Positions 34,150 to 43,580 of a stretch of DNA of 64,000 nt are shown one piece after another. A program made the position numbers and the translations under genes. How positions within the stretch are numbered: position 1 is the first letter of the stretch; each line of letters starts with the position of its first letter. The notes below the pieces were generated by a model. That model saw only the letters and a program-made list of their open reading frames with translations. It had not been told where the DNA came from and made no database searches. This stretch comes from Mycetohabitans endofungorum (lineage in GTDB: Bacteria; Pseudomonadota; Gammaproteobacteria; Burkholderiales; Burkholderiaceae), in assembly GCF_002927045.1 (NCBI RefSeq), contig NZ_PRDW01000004.1, positions 215,876 to 279,875 of the forward strand, written 5' to 3'.

Positions 34150-35352
34150 ATGACCGACCGAGTCGATTACTCCGCGCCGTGCCGCGGCGCCCGCATGCTG
34201 ATTGCGCTGGCCGTTGCCGTACTGTACCTCATGCCGGTACAAGCGGCTGAGCCGGGACCGCTGAAAATCGGTTTCCTCGCGACATTGTCCGGCACAGCCG
34301 GCGCGCTCGGCCAAGACCAATACGATGCATTCATGCTGGCTGTCGAGCAAAAAGGCGGCAAGCTGGGCGGCGTACCGGTCCAGGTGCTGCGCAAGGACGA
34401 CCAGCTCAAACCGGATGTCGCGCTTCAGGAAGCACGACAACTGATCAATCGCGATGGGGTGAAAATCATCACCGGCGTGACGTTCTCCAACGTGATGATG
34501 GCAATCCACAAACCGGTGACCAGCGCCGGCGTGTTCCTGATCGGTTCCAATGCCGGCCCCACGCAGCTTGCTGGGCCGGGGTGCTCGCCGCTGTTTTTCT
34601 CGACCTCGTGGAACAACGACGAACTGCATGAGGCAGGGGGGCAATTGGTGCAGGACTTGGGCTATAAGCGCGTCTATGTGATGGCCCCGAACTACCAGGC
34701 GGGACGTGACGCGATCACGGGCTTCAAACGCGATTACCGCGGCACGATCGTCAATGAGGTGTACACGCAGGTCAACCAGCCTGATTACTCGGCCGAATTG
34801 GCTCAGTTGCAGGCTGCGCGTCCGGACGCCGTCTATGTGTTCTATCCGGGGGGCATGGGCGTGAACTTCGTCAAGCAGTATCGGCAGGCCGGTTTGCTGG
34901 GCAAGATCCCGTTGGTTTCGGTCTCGACGATCGATGGCACGACATTGCCGGCGCTCAAAGAGATCGCAGTCGGCGCGATTACCGCTGCACCGTATGCGCC
35001 TGATCTGAAGAACGCCCAGAACGCGCAATTTGCCTCGTCGTTTGAGTCCAAGTACGGGCGCAAGCCATCCATGTACGCGGCGCAGTCATATGATGCGGCT
35101 AACCTACTCGATGCAGCGCTGTCGGCTGTCAAGGGCAACGTAGCGGATCGCGATGCGCTACGTGCCGCACTGCGCACCGCGCGGTTTCAATCGGTGCGGG
35201 GCGCCTTCAGCCTGGAATCCAATCAATTCCCCCGTGCCGGCTTCTATCGCGTCGACGTCGTGCGCACTGCCGCCGGTGCCGCGTTTGAGAGCAAGAACCC
35301 GATCGTGCCGAAGTCCCGCACGCCGATCTTGCAGCAGTGCAAAATGAACTGA
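34150..35352 (+). CDS. ABC transporter substrate-binding protein (branched-chain/aromatic type)
   Basis: A 400-residue periplasmic binding protein of the LivJ superfamily. The signal peptide covers about residues 16-33 (MLIALAVAVLYLMPVQAAE), and the mature part begins LKIGFLATLSGTAGALGQDQ, the typical opening of leucine-, amide- and aromatic-acid-binding relatives. Conserved SNAGPTQLAGPGCSPLFFSTSWNND and YAAQSYDAANLLDAAL segments follow. It delivers substrate to the LivHMGF permease encoded directly downstream. A CAGGAGACCC ribosome-binding site precedes the ATG. The downstream formamidase-like gene hints at an amide or aromatic ligand rather than leucine. Confidence 0.9.
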   Translation: MTDRVDYSAPCRGARMLIALAVAVLYLMPVQAAEPGPLKIGFLATLSGTAGALGQDQYDAFMLAVEQKGGKLGGVPVQVLRKDDQLKPDVALQEARQLINRDGVKIITGVTFSNVMMAIHKPVTSAGVFLIGSNAGPTQLAGPGCSPLFFSTSWNNDELHEAGGQLVQDLGYKRVYVMAPNYQAGRDAITGFKRDYRGTIVNEVYTQVNQPDYSAELAQLQAARPDAVYVFYPGGMGVNFVKQYRQAGLLGKIPLVSVSTIDGTTLPALKEIAVGAITAAPYAPDLKNAQNAQFASSFESKYGRKPSMYAAQSYDAANLLDAALSAVKGNVADRDALRAALRTARFQSVRGAFSLESNQFPRAGFYRVDVVRTAAGAAFESKNPIVPKSRTPILQQCKMN

Positions 35353-35364
35353 ACGGATGCTACG

Positions 35365-36282
35365 ATGAACCTGACGTTGGCGATCATGCAGTGCCTCAAT
35401 GGCCTGCAGCTCGGCATCCTATTGTTCCTGATGGCGGCCGGCCTCACGCTTGTATTCGGTATCGCAAACTTCGTCAACCTGGCACACGGCTCGCTTTACA
35501 TGATGGGCGCTTTTGTCGGCGCGCTGGTGTACAACCTGACAAGTTCATTCATGTTGGCGGCGCTGGCCGTCGTTCCCGCCATGATGGTCGTGGGCATCGC
35601 GCTGGAAGCGGGAATATTCCGCCGCCTCTATGCACGCAGCCACCTCGATCAGGTGCTTGCCACGTTCGGGCTGATCTTGTTCTTCAATGAACTGGCCCGC
35701 ACTTTGTGGGGTCCTTCTCCCTACTATATGGAAGTGCCGCCCTCGCTGTCCGGCGCCATCGACGTATTCGGCATCAACTATCCTGCCTATCGGCTGCTCA
35801 TCGTGGCTGCCGGTATTAGCATTGCCCTAGGCTGCTACGTCGTCATTCATCGCACCCGCTTAGGCATGCTGATACGTGCGGGCGCGACACATCGTGACAT
35901 CGTCGCCGCACTAGGCGTCAACATGGGATTACTCAATGCGTTGTTGTTCGGCGTCGCCGCTGCGCTAGCGGGCGTTGCAGGGTTGCTTGCCGGCCCGATC
36001 TTGTCCGTGCAGTCTGGCATGGGCGAGCCCGTTCTGATCCTGACGATGGTGGTCATTGTCATCGGCGGGATCGGATCGATCCGCGGTGCTTTCTATGCGG
36101 CACTGATCGTCGGCGTGGTGGACACGCTCGGCCGTACGCTGCTGCCGGTGGCGCTGCGCGAGCTGCTGGAGCGCAGCGCCGCCGACAGCGCCGGGCCTGC
36201 GCTCGCATCGATGCTGATCTATATCCTGATGGCGGCCGTGCTCGCGTGGCGTCCACAAGGGCTTTTTCCGGTCAAACACTGA
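35365..36282 (+). CDS. livH: Branched-chain-type ABC permease LivH
   Basis: A 305-residue inner-membrane permease with about eight helices and LivH signatures: GLTLVFGIANFVNLAHGSLYMMGAF near the N-terminus, LDQVLATFGLILFFNELARTLWG, and the EAA-like loop GMLIRAGATHRDIVAALGVNMG. It forms the channel with LivM. It starts 12 bp after the binding-protein gene and is followed 14 bp later by livM, so the genes are one operon. Confidence 0.94.
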   Translation: MNLTLAIMQCLNGLQLGILLFLMAAGLTLVFGIANFVNLAHGSLYMMGAFVGALVYNLTSSFMLAALAVVPAMMVVGIALEAGIFRRLYARSHLDQVLATFGLILFFNELARTLWGPSPYYMEVPPSLSGAIDVFGINYPAYRLLIVAAGISIALGCYVVIHRTRLGMLIRAGATHRDIVAALGVNMGLLNALLFGVAAALAGVAGLLAGPILSVQSGMGEPVLILTMVVIVIGGIGSIRGAFYAALIVGVVDTLGRTLLPVALRELLERSAADSAGPALASMLIYILMAAVLAWRPQGLFPVKH

Positions 36283-36296
36283 ATAGGCGAATGATC

Positions 36297-37334
36297 ATGT
36301 CGATCCCATTAGCCGCACGCCGTACGGCGCGTTCAACATTGAGCAGCCACGAGCCAGCCGCGCGCGCGACGCTCGCCGGCAGGATGTCATGGTTGGTCAT
36401 GGCCGCGTTGATCGCGGTGCCGCTCTACGCACAGGCAACCCAGCAGATGTTCTTACTGACGCTGGTCACGCGCATCGCAATTCTCGCCATCGCCGCCATG
36501 TCGCTGGATCTGATATTGGGCGTCGGCGGTCTTGTGAGTTTTGGACACGCGCTGTTCTTTGGGCTGGGCGCTTATGCCACCGGGATGCTCGCGCAACACG
36601 GCGTGAGCAGCGGCTGGCTGCATTTGCTTTGCGCGGTCGCGGTCAGTGCACTGGTGGCTGCGGTGACTGGGGCCATCGCGTTGCGCACCCGCGGCATCGC
36701 ATTCATCATGATCACGCTGGCATTTGCGCAGATGTTTTACTTTTTTGCGGTCGGTCTTCGCGAGTATGGGGGCGACGATGGCTTCGCGCTGGCTGCCGGC
36801 AGCCAGTTCGGCGCCGTGCAGCTGACTGATCCGCTCACGCTGTACGTCGTATCCGCATGCCTGCTGATGGTGCTGCTCGCGTTCGGCAGACACTTCCTAC
36901 ACACTGCCATGGGCCTGACACTGGGTGGCATCCGGATCAACGAGTGCCGGATGCAGGCGCTTGGCATACCCACTACGCAATGCAAACGGGCTGTCTATGT
37001 CGTGGCCGCGGCATTGTCGAGCATCGCTGGCATGCTATTCGCGAACCTGACCCAATTCGTGGCTCCGTCGTATCTGTCCTGGACGATGTCCGGTGACCTG
37101 ATCGTGATGGTAGTGATCGGCGGCGCCGGCACGTTCATCGGCGCAGTGCTCGGCACGTTTGCGATCGTGTTGGCAGAAGAAGGGCTCAAGGCAGTGACGG
37201 AACACTGGATGCTCGTCATGGGGCCGTTGATCGTGGTGGCGGTGCTCGTCAATCGCCACGGGCTGGCAGGGCTGCTCGAGTCGTTCGGCACACGCATGGG
37301 CCGCGGCCCCCGTGCGGCGGGAGAGCAGGTATGA
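36297..37334 (+). CDS. livM: Branched-chain-type ABC permease LivM
   Basis: A 345-residue permease. LivM features are AIAAMSLDLILGVGGLVSFGHALFFGLGAYATGML, ALRTRGIAFIMITLAFAQMFYFF and GIRINECRMQALGIPTTQCKRAVYVVAAALSSIAGMLF (cytoplasmic EAA loop), then VIGGAGTFIGAVLGTF. ATG codons at 36291 and 36297 are both possible; 36297 has better spacing to AGGCGA. The end overlaps livG by 4 bp (ATGA). Confidence 0.94.
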   Translation: MSIPLAARRTARSTLSSHEPAARATLAGRMSWLVMAALIAVPLYAQATQQMFLLTLVTRIAILAIAAMSLDLILGVGGLVSFGHALFFGLGAYATGMLAQHGVSSGWLHLLCAVAVSALVAAVTGAIALRTRGIAFIMITLAFAQMFYFFAVGLREYGGDDGFALAAGSQFGAVQLTDPLTLYVVSACLLMVLLAFGRHFLHTAMGLTLGGIRINECRMQALGIPTTQCKRAVYVVAAALSSIAGMLFANLTQFVAPSYLSWTMSGDLIVMVVIGGAGTFIGAVLGTFAIVLAEEGLKAVTEHWMLVMGPLIVVAVLVNRHGLAGLLESFGTRMGRGPRAAGEQV

Positions 37335-38101
37335 GTTTGTTGCAAGTGACGGGATTGGTCAAGCGTTATGGCGGCTTTGTCGCGACCGACCATTTCGGCA
37401 TGACGATCGAACCGGGCGAGATTCATGCGGTCATTGGGCCGAACGGGGCAGGCAAGAGCACGCTGATCGCGCAACTGGCCGGCGAGTTGCGCCCGGACGC
37501 TGGCATGATCAAGTTTGACGGCCGCGATGTGACATCGGCAAGCATCAGTCAACGGGCGCGGCTCGGCTTAACACGCTCATACCAGATCACGTCTGTGCTC
37601 CCGGACTATACCGCACTGCAGAATGTCATGCTCGCAGTCAATGCGCTCGGGCCGCGGCGCTTTAGCTGCTGGGGCGCGCTCGCGCGCCAGAGCCGCGTGC
37701 GCGAGCCCGCATTGGAGCTACTCGAGCGTGTCGGGTTGGCGCAGCGCGCGCACGTGAGCGCGGCGCAGATGGCACATGGCGAGCACCGCCAGTTGGAGCT
37801 GGCGATGGCGCTCGCCGGCCGGCCCAAGCTGTTGTTGCTCGATGAGCCCATGGCAGGCATGAGCCAGGCCGAGTCAGAGAACATGACGGCACAGCTGCGC
37901 GAACTCAAAGGCCGTCATGCGATGTTGCTGGTGGAACACGATATGGACGCGGTCTTTGCACTGGCCGACAGGATCACTGTATTGGTCTACGGCAAGCCGA
38001 TTGCTACGGGGCGTGCCGACGAGATCCGCATTGATCCCCGCGTACGCGAAGCTTACCTCGGTGATAACACGGCACCGCACGGCAAAGGGGAACACGTATG
38101 A
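37331..38101 (+). CDS. livG: Branched-chain-type ABC ATPase LivG
   Basis: A 256-residue ATP-binding subunit. The Walker A motif is GPNGAGKSTL (about residues 37-46). The signature motif is degenerate, AQMAHGEHRQLELAMAL in place of LSYGxQR, and Walker B is LLLLDEPMAGM. The switch His is in VEHDMD. It energises LivHM. The signature HGEHRQ is the usual LivG form (YGxxRxLE), so the protein should be active. It overlaps both livM and livF by 4 bp. Confidence 0.94.
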   Translation: MSLLQVTGLVKRYGGFVATDHFGMTIEPGEIHAVIGPNGAGKSTLIAQLAGELRPDAGMIKFDGRDVTSASISQRARLGLTRSYQITSVLPDYTALQNVMLAVNALGPRRFSCWGALARQSRVREPALELLERVGLAQRAHVSAAQMAHGEHRQLELAMALAGRPKLLLLDEPMAGMSQAESENMTAQLRELKGRHAMLLVEHDMDAVFALADRITVLVYGKPIATGRADEIRIDPRVREAYLGDNTAPHGKGEHV

Positions 38102-38814
38102 CGGGCCGATTGCTCGAAGTCGAATCGCTGGTAGCGTTTTATGGCCGCAGCCAAGCGTTGTTCGGTGTTGATCTGATGGTCGACGACGGCCAATTCGTGA
38201 CACTACTGGGTCGTAACGGGATGGGCAAGTCCACCACAGTCAAGTCGATCACCGGCTTGCTGCACAATTGCACGGGTGCCGTCCGGCTTGGTGGCAAGCC
38301 GGTGCATTCAAGCGCGTCCTATCGGATTGCGCGGGCCGGCATCGGTCTTGTGCCCGAGGGCCGACACGTCTTCCCGACCTTGACGGTGCGCGAGAATCTT
38401 GTCGCGACGGCACGCGCCGGCCATCCGCGGCAAGGGGGGCCGTGGACACTGGAGCGTGTCTACCAGCTGTTTCCAAGGCTCAAGGAACGCGAGCGTAATC
38501 TCGCTTCGGACCTGTCCGGCGGGGAGCAGCAGATGCTCGCCATCGGCCGTGCGTTGCTCACCAATCCGCGCCTGCTGATCCTGGACGAAGCGACAGAAGG
38601 GTTGGCCCCGTTGATCCGCGAGGAAATCTGGCGATGCCTTGCTGAGCTGAAGCGGACCGGATTAGCGATTCTTTGCATCGACAAGAACCTCGCGTCGCAA
38701 CTGGCGATTGCAGACCATCACTACCTGATGTCCAAGGGGCGCGTGGTCTGGCACGGCGATTCGGCACAGCTGCGGGCGCAGGCGGACAAGTTGAGCGCGC
38801 ACCTAAGCATCTAG
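38098..38814 (+). CDS. livF: Branched-chain-type ABC ATPase LivF
   Basis: A 238-residue ATP-binding subunit with Walker A GRNGMGKSTT, signature LSGGEQQMLAIGRAL, Walker B LLILDEATEGLAP and an atypical switch segment CIDKNLA where most LivF proteins have VEQN. It pairs with LivG under the LivHM channel. It is the last transporter gene; the formamidase-like gene follows after 55 bp. Confidence 0.93.
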   Translation: MTGRLLEVESLVAFYGRSQALFGVDLMVDDGQFVTLLGRNGMGKSTTVKSITGLLHNCTGAVRLGGKPVHSSASYRIARAGIGLVPEGRHVFPTLTVRENLVATARAGHPRQGGPWTLERVYQLFPRLKERERNLASDLSGGEQQMLAIGRALLTNPRLLILDEATEGLAPLIREEIWRCLAELKRTGLAILCIDKNLASQLAIADHHYLMSKGRVVWHGDSAQLRAQADKLSAHLSI

Positions 38815-38869
38815 CGACGCGGCAACCGGTGCAGCGTATCATGCATTTCGAACTGACAGCGGGAATATC

Positions 38870-39778
38870 ATGCCGTTTGATTTGACGTTTTCCGACCTCG
38901 CCGAGCGCGCTGTTCAGTACAATGCTCGCGCATCCGTGGCCGACTTCGATGCGCAAATGCGCCTATACGCGCAGCTAGCCGAACGGTCTCGGCAAGCCTG
39001 CCCGGCGATGCTCGACCAACGCTATGGCATGGGACAGGCCGAGCGCATCGATATCTTTCCGGCCGTCGCGGCCGGCCAGCCCGCGCCGCTCTTCGTCTAC
39101 GTCCACGGTGGATACTGGCGTTCGCAGTGCAAGGAGGACGCATGTTCGATGGCGCAAGCATTGACGAGCCACGGCGTGGCAGTGGCGATGGTTGAATACA
39201 CACTGTTGCCCGAGGCGACGCTTGCCGAAGTCGTTCGCGAGGTGCGCAGCGCGGTCGCATGGTTGTATCGCCATGGCGGAACATATGGCATCGATGTTCA
39301 GCGGATCATCGTCTGCGGTAGCTCGGCGGGAGCGCATCTGGCCGGCATGCTGTATGGCGACGACTGGCAACGTGCGTTCGAGGTTCCGTCCGACGTCATC
39401 AAAGGGATCGTCGGCCTGAGCGGACTCTACGATATCCGGCCGTTATGCGACATCGACGTCAACGAATGGCTAAGGCTCCATCCGGAGCAAGCGGCGTTAC
39501 TCAGCCCGGCGTTGCGGCTGCCGCACGACGGACCGCCGGTGGTATTGGCGGTCGGGGACCTGGAGACAGCCGGCTTCAAGCACCAGACCTATCATTTCCA
39601 TGAGCTGCTGGTCGCAAAAGGGTTGCCAGTACGACTGGTACAGCAGCCGGATCGCAATCATTTCAACCTCGTCAACGAGCTTGCCGATCCGTCCAGTGAA
39701 CTGTTCCGCGCTGCGCTAGCGCTGCTTACAACCGACGCAGTTGCTCCGAGAAAAACGAGCGGGTACGCTCGGCGATGA
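38870..39778 (+). CDS. Kynurenine-formamidase-like alpha/beta hydrolase
   Basis: A 302-residue alpha/beta hydrolase. The HGGYW oxyanion motif (about residues 81-85) and nucleophile elbow GSSAGAHLAG (Ser about 148) are the hallmarks of arylformamidase/esterases of the kynurenine-formamidase group. The His is in DRNHFNLV. It probably hydrolyses a formamide or ester imported by the adjacent ABC system. The last 53 bp overlap, tail to tail, the convergent esterase gene; the C-terminal DAVAPRKTSGYARR looks like read-through extension beyond the normal family end. Confidence 0.85.
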   Translation: MPFDLTFSDLAERAVQYNARASVADFDAQMRLYAQLAERSRQACPAMLDQRYGMGQAERIDIFPAVAAGQPAPLFVYVHGGYWRSQCKEDACSMAQALTSHGVAVAMVEYTLLPEATLAEVVREVRSAVAWLYRHGGTYGIDVQRIIVCGSSAGAHLAGMLYGDDWQRAFEVPSDVIKGIVGLSGLYDIRPLCDIDVNEWLRLHPEQAALLSPALRLPHDGPPVVLAVGDLETAGFKHQTYHFHELLVAKGLPVRLVQQPDRNHFNLVNELADPSSELFRAALALLTTDAVAPRKTSGYARR

Positions 39779-40490
39779 TTTCTTTGTCAAAGTCGATGGT
39801 CGCGACGTGGAAAGAATTTTGAAGCACTAACAGCCGTCGGTCCGTCGAGCTAATGCCATTCAGGATGATCTGCCCATTCGCCGGCGGCACGACATGATCT
39901 TCTGGGGAAACCATGACCAGAGTCGGACAGACGATTTTTGGCAGCAGATCTCGTGTCACGTTCATCAAGCCGTAGATTTCCTTGATCGTGGATACCGGGA
40001 TTTCGTGGTATGCCACCTCGGTAACATTCGGATCCTTGACGTCATTGCCTACACCGACAAGGTAGTCCGGCGCATCTTTTTTGTATGCCAGCTCAGCCAG
40101 CGCGTGGGTTCCGAAATAAAGGCACGCGTTGATCGGCACGGCGGCCTTGATCTGCTGAGCATACTGTGCGGCCATGTACAAGGTGAGGCAACCGCCCATT
40201 GACAGTCCCGCCATAAAAATCGTCGTACACCGCTTGGAGAGCAGCGCCAGCCCGTCTTCCAGCGAGCGGATCCAGTCGCTCGCCGTTGTTTCAGCCATTG
40301 CGGCAGGCGAGTCGCCATGCCCTTTGAGCCGCGGCGCGTGGACCGTCCAGCCCTCCTTGCTGTGCAGATACTCGCCCAGATACCGCATTCCTGACGTCGT
40401 GCCGGTGTAGCCGTGTGACAGCAGCACACCCACTTCATTTCCTTCCAGTAGGAAGGGCTGTCCGTTTTCTCGATAGACTTCCGGCGTCAT
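39726..40490 (-). CDS. Carboxylesterase / monoacylglycerol-lipase-like hydrolase
   Basis: A 254-residue alpha/beta hydrolase of the Est30/thermostable monoacylglycerol lipase type. It has HGYTGTTSGMRYLGEYL (oxyanion loop), the elbow AGLSMGGCLTLYMA (Ser about 95), Asp in VSPEDHVVPP and His in NSFHVATIDFD. It hydrolyses short- to medium-chain esters in the cytoplasm. Its codon use is visibly AT-richer than its neighbours, hinting at later acquisition, and an integrase fragment lies just upstream. It converges on and overlaps the formamidase-like gene. Confidence 0.88.
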   Translation of the reverse strand: MTPEVYRENGQPFLLEGNEVGVLLSHGYTGTTSGMRYLGEYLHSKEGWTVHAPRLKGHGDSPAAMAETTASDWIRSLEDGLALLSKRCTTIFMAGLSMGGCLTLYMAAQYAQQIKAAVPINACLYFGTHALAELAYKKDAPDYLVGVGNDVKDPNVTEVAYHEIPVSTIKEIYGLMNVTRDLLPKIVCPTLVMVSPEDHVVPPANGQIILNGISSTDRRLLVLQNSFHVATIDFDKEIIAERTRSFFSEQLRRL

Positions 40491-40659
40491 GATTTTTGTG
40501 CTCCTGTATTGATTGTGTTACTTATTTTTAAGGCCATAAACGATGGCGGTAAAGGCGATGGCCCCCCCTGAACAATGAGTTTACCAGGCTCCTTGACACC
40601 CCCATTACGGTGAGCAGTGGAAAGAGCAGGGCAAAGCCATCACGGTCATGCCGCTTCAG

Positions 40660-40840
40660 ATGGCCTCGAATGGTCGTACGGCTGGGCTGAGCCGGCTGCG
40701 CTTTCTCGTTGGTACGCGATGTGCAACTTGACGAGAGCGGCGGTCATTGGCTGCACCGCATCGGTAAGGGCAGCAAGCCTGGCAGAGCGACGCTGTTGCC
40801 ACTGGCAACTGACTTCACCCAATTTCCTCGATGCGACAGA
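40660..40840 (+). pseudogene. Tyrosine recombinase (phage-type integrase) remnant
   Basis: One frame reads VRDVQLDESGGHWLHRIGKGSKPGR then LPLATDF, the beta-hairpin core of XerC/phage-type integrases (DxxxWLxVxGKGxKxRxxPL). Upstream, in another frame, YGxGLSRLRFLV resembles the preceding YxTGLRxSEL arginine motif. The catalytic C-terminal HxxR and Tyr are missing, so only a frameshifted middle piece survives. Confidence 0.55.
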
Positions 40841-40851
40841 ACCTTAAGGGG

Positions 40852-41496
40852 TCATTCTGACGGCATGAAAGCCCCGTGTAGCCCATTTAAGCCAAACTGA
40901 ACCCCCATACAGACCAGCATGAAACCCATTACTCGGGAAATGGCATCGGTACCAGACCTTCCCAACAAATGAAGCACCCGCGATGCGCTGCGCAAAGTCA
41001 ACCACAGGATCAACGTAAGCGCAATATCGACGGTTAGCACGACAAGATGATCGATCAGACGATACCCACCCGTTCGATGGATTGCTGAAGCATCGCTAAC
41101 AATCATCGCGATCGCACCTGGGCCAACGGTCACGGGCAAGGTGAGTGGAATAAAAGCCACATTTGCTGGAGGCGTTGATGCTATTTTCTTTTGTGTTTCA
41201 ATCTCGTGATATTTTGGGAAGAGCATTCCAAAACCAATATAGGTGACAATCATCCCTCCCGCGACACGCATTCCCGGAACCGAAATGCCGAACGCATTCA
41301 TAATGGCACTGCCTGCGTAAAAACAGGCTAATAGCGATATCAGTACATAAAATGCGGTCAAATTGATCTGTTGATTGCGCTGCGCAGGACTCATGTGAGC
41401 ACTCAATCCGAGAAATACGCTAGCGCTGGTAATTGGGTTGATGATTGGTAAAAGCGTTATCAGGCCAATTCCAACATAATTCAGATAATCACTCAT
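40852..41496 (-). CDS. MarC-family inner-membrane protein
   Basis: A 214-residue polytopic membrane protein of the MarC (UPF0056) family with six predicted helices: YVGIGLITLLPIINPITSASVFLGL at the start, the central GMRVAGGMIVTYIGFGM, and ANVAFIPLTLPVTVGPGAIAMIVSDA, the family signature (PLxxPxxxGPGAI). The function of the family is unsettled. The start at 41496 has an AGGAG ribosome-binding site; the longer frame to 41742 adds an unrelated, non-membrane extension. Confidence 0.9.
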   Translation of the reverse strand: MSDYLNYVGIGLITLLPIINPITSASVFLGLSAHMSPAQRNQQINLTAFYVLISLLACFYAGSAIMNAFGISVPGMRVAGGMIVTYIGFGMLFPKYHEIETQKKIASTPPANVAFIPLTLPVTVGPGAIAMIVSDASAIHRTGGYRLIDHLVVLTVDIALTLILWLTLRSASRVLHLLGRSGTDAISRVMGFMLVCMGVQFGLNGLHGAFMPSE

Positions 41497-41957
41497 AATG
41501 TTGAACTCCTCTTCCATGCGTAGCTCATGCCGTTGGTTCCAAGTTGTGGACCGCCTAGCAGTTTCCTCGCATATTCCGCGCCTGCCTTCAGCTGCACTGG
41601 CTGTGCCACCGGCAAAATACAATGATGAACGGGACTGCTCGGATGTTGCTTGCAGCTTATATTCCCGCACATCGAGACGAAATGGATGCCGGCAGGGTTT
41701 CGGGCAGGCGCTCGTATCCGGATTCCCAGAGCGCTGCGGCATCGGCTGCGTCGTTTTTATTCGACTTCACAAACTGGGCCCTAAAATGCGATAATTCACG
41801 TTATGTAAAATTATGTCGTTATGTTGTTTGGCCTGGCCTCTAACGGTTGCTCGAACCAGCCCTGAAATTTGTAAATCCCTCCAACACTTCGTTTTTCTGC
41901 GCTTGATTATCAAAAGGTGCGTATCGTCAACGTTATCGCGCGGCGATGCCGCCCGCC
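41497..41957. other. Intergenic stretch between marC-family gene and spoVR
   Basis: About 460 bp with no recognised gene. Short open frames on both strands lack motifs. The middle is GC-poor (41790-41930) and may hold the marC-family promoter. Confidence 0.5.
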
Positions 41958-43580
41958 CTAGACCCGCACCGCCGGCGCGACGTAAGGACATTCGTAGCGA
42001 CGTCGCACCGTGCCGTTCTCGTCGACGCTTTCCAGGTGCACATTAAACTGCCACAGCCGCGCCATGTGTTTGAGCACCTCTTCGGTGTCGTTGCCCAAAT
42101 GTCGATGGTCAGTCATGAAGTGACGCAGCGTGAGACTGCGATCACCTCGTGTATTCACTGACCATACTTGGATATTTGGCTCACGGTGATGGATATCATA
42201 CTGGCGCGACAGCGCCTGCCGGACGTATTGGTAGCCGCTTTCGTCATGAATCGCGGAGATTTCCAAGGCCTCTTTCGAATCGTCGTCCAGGATCGAGAAC
42301 AGCCGCATGTCCCGGATCAATGACGGCGACAAATATTGGGCAACGAAGCTTTCATCCTTGAAGTTGCGCATCGCATAGTCGAGTGCCTCGAGCCACGAGC
42401 TGCCCGCCAAGTCGGGAAACCAGTGCCGATCCTCGTCGGTCGGCTGCTCACAGATGCGGCGAATGTCCGTCATCATCGAAAACCCCAGTGCATACGGGTT
42501 GATCCCGCTGTAATACGGTTTGGTCACCGGGGGCTGGTAGACGACATTGCTGTGCGAATGCAGAAACTCGAGCATGAAGCCGTCAGCCAGCTTGCCTTCG
42601 TTGTACAGCGTATTGAGCAGTGTGTAGTGCCAGAAGCAGGCCCACCCTTCATTCATCACCTGGGTTTGCCGTTGCGGATAGAAGTACTGCCCGATCTTGC
42701 GCACGATTCGTATGACTTCGCGTTCCCACGGCTCCAATAGCGGCGCATTCTTTTCGGCGAAATACAGCAGGTTTTCCTGCGGCTCGGGCGGATAGCGGGT
42801 TTCATCCGCGTCGTCCACGGTTTCGGGCTTGGAGCGCGTTGGCAGTGTGCGCCATAATTCGTTGACCTGCGTCTGCAAATACGCCTCGCGCTCGCGTTGC
42901 CGTTCCAGTTCCCGCTGTAGCGACAGCTTTTGAGGACGCTTATAGCGGTCCACGCCGTAGTTCATCAGCGCATGGCATGAATCGAGCAACTCCTCGACGC
43001 GGTCCAGGCCGTAGCGCTCCTCGCATTCGGCAATGTAGTGCTTGGCATAGACCAGGTAATCGATGATCGCGTGAGCGTCGGTCCACAGCCGAAATAGATA
43101 ATTGCCTTTAAAAAACGAGTTGTGGCCGTAGGCCGCATGCGCGATCACTAGTGCCTGCATCGTCATCGTGTTTTCTTCCATCAGATAGGCGATGCAAGGA
43201 TTCGAATTGATGACGATTTCGTATGCCAGTCCCATCTGGCCGCGCCGGTAGCTTTTCTCGGTCGCAAGAAAGTGCTTGCCGAAAGACCAGTGCCGGTAAT
43301 TGACCGGCATGCCGACCGACGCATACGCGTCCATCATCTGCTCGGCGCTGATCAATTCCAGCTGGATCGGATAGGTGTCGAGCTTATAGTGCTCTGCCAC
43401 GCGCGCAATTTCAGCGTCGTAGCGTTCGATTAGCTCAAAGGTCCAGTCCGACGGATTCGGCAATGGCCGGTGGCCATTGCCATGGTCGCTCGGTCGCATG
43501 CGGGTATCCCCGTTAGCATCGTCACCGAGCATCGCGACACGTTCATCGCCCGGCTGGCGAGATTTTGGGTTGGAGTTCAT
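41958..43580 (-). CDS. spoVR: SpoVR-family protein (YcgB-like)
   Basis: A 540-residue SpoVR protein. Typical segments are WTFELIERYDAEIARVAEHYKLDTYPIQLELI near the N-terminus, HAAYGHNSFFKGNYLF, MNEGWACFWHYTLLNTLY and YALGFSMMTDIRRIC. Intact SpoVR proteins lack assigned chemistry but always travel with the PrkA kinase and YeaH, and affect stationary-phase or stress physiology. Its ATG overlaps the yeaH stop (ATGA), making it the third gene of the prkA-yeaH-spoVR operon. Confidence 0.95.
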   Translation of the reverse strand: MNSNPKSRQPGDERVAMLGDDANGDTRMRPSDHGNGHRPLPNPSDWTFELIERYDAEIARVAEHYKLDTYPIQLELISAEQMMDAYASVGMPVNYRHWSFGKHFLATEKSYRRGQMGLAYEIVINSNPCIAYLMEENTMTMQALVIAHAAYGHNSFFKGNYLFRLWTDAHAIIDYLVYAKHYIAECEERYGLDRVEELLDSCHALMNYGVDRYKRPQKLSLQRELERQREREAYLQTQVNELWRTLPTRSKPETVDDADETRYPPEPQENLLYFAEKNAPLLEPWEREVIRIVRKIGQYFYPQRQTQVMNEGWACFWHYTLLNTLYNEGKLADGFMLEFLHSHSNVVYQPPVTKPYYSGINPYALGFSMMTDIRRICEQPTDEDRHWFPDLAGSSWLEALDYAMRNFKDESFVAQYLSPSLIRDMRLFSILDDDSKEALEISAIHDESGYQYVRQALSRQYDIHHREPNIQVWSVNTRGDRSLTLRHFMTDHRHLGNDTEEVLKHMARLWQFNVHLESVDENGTVRRRYECPYVAPAVRV

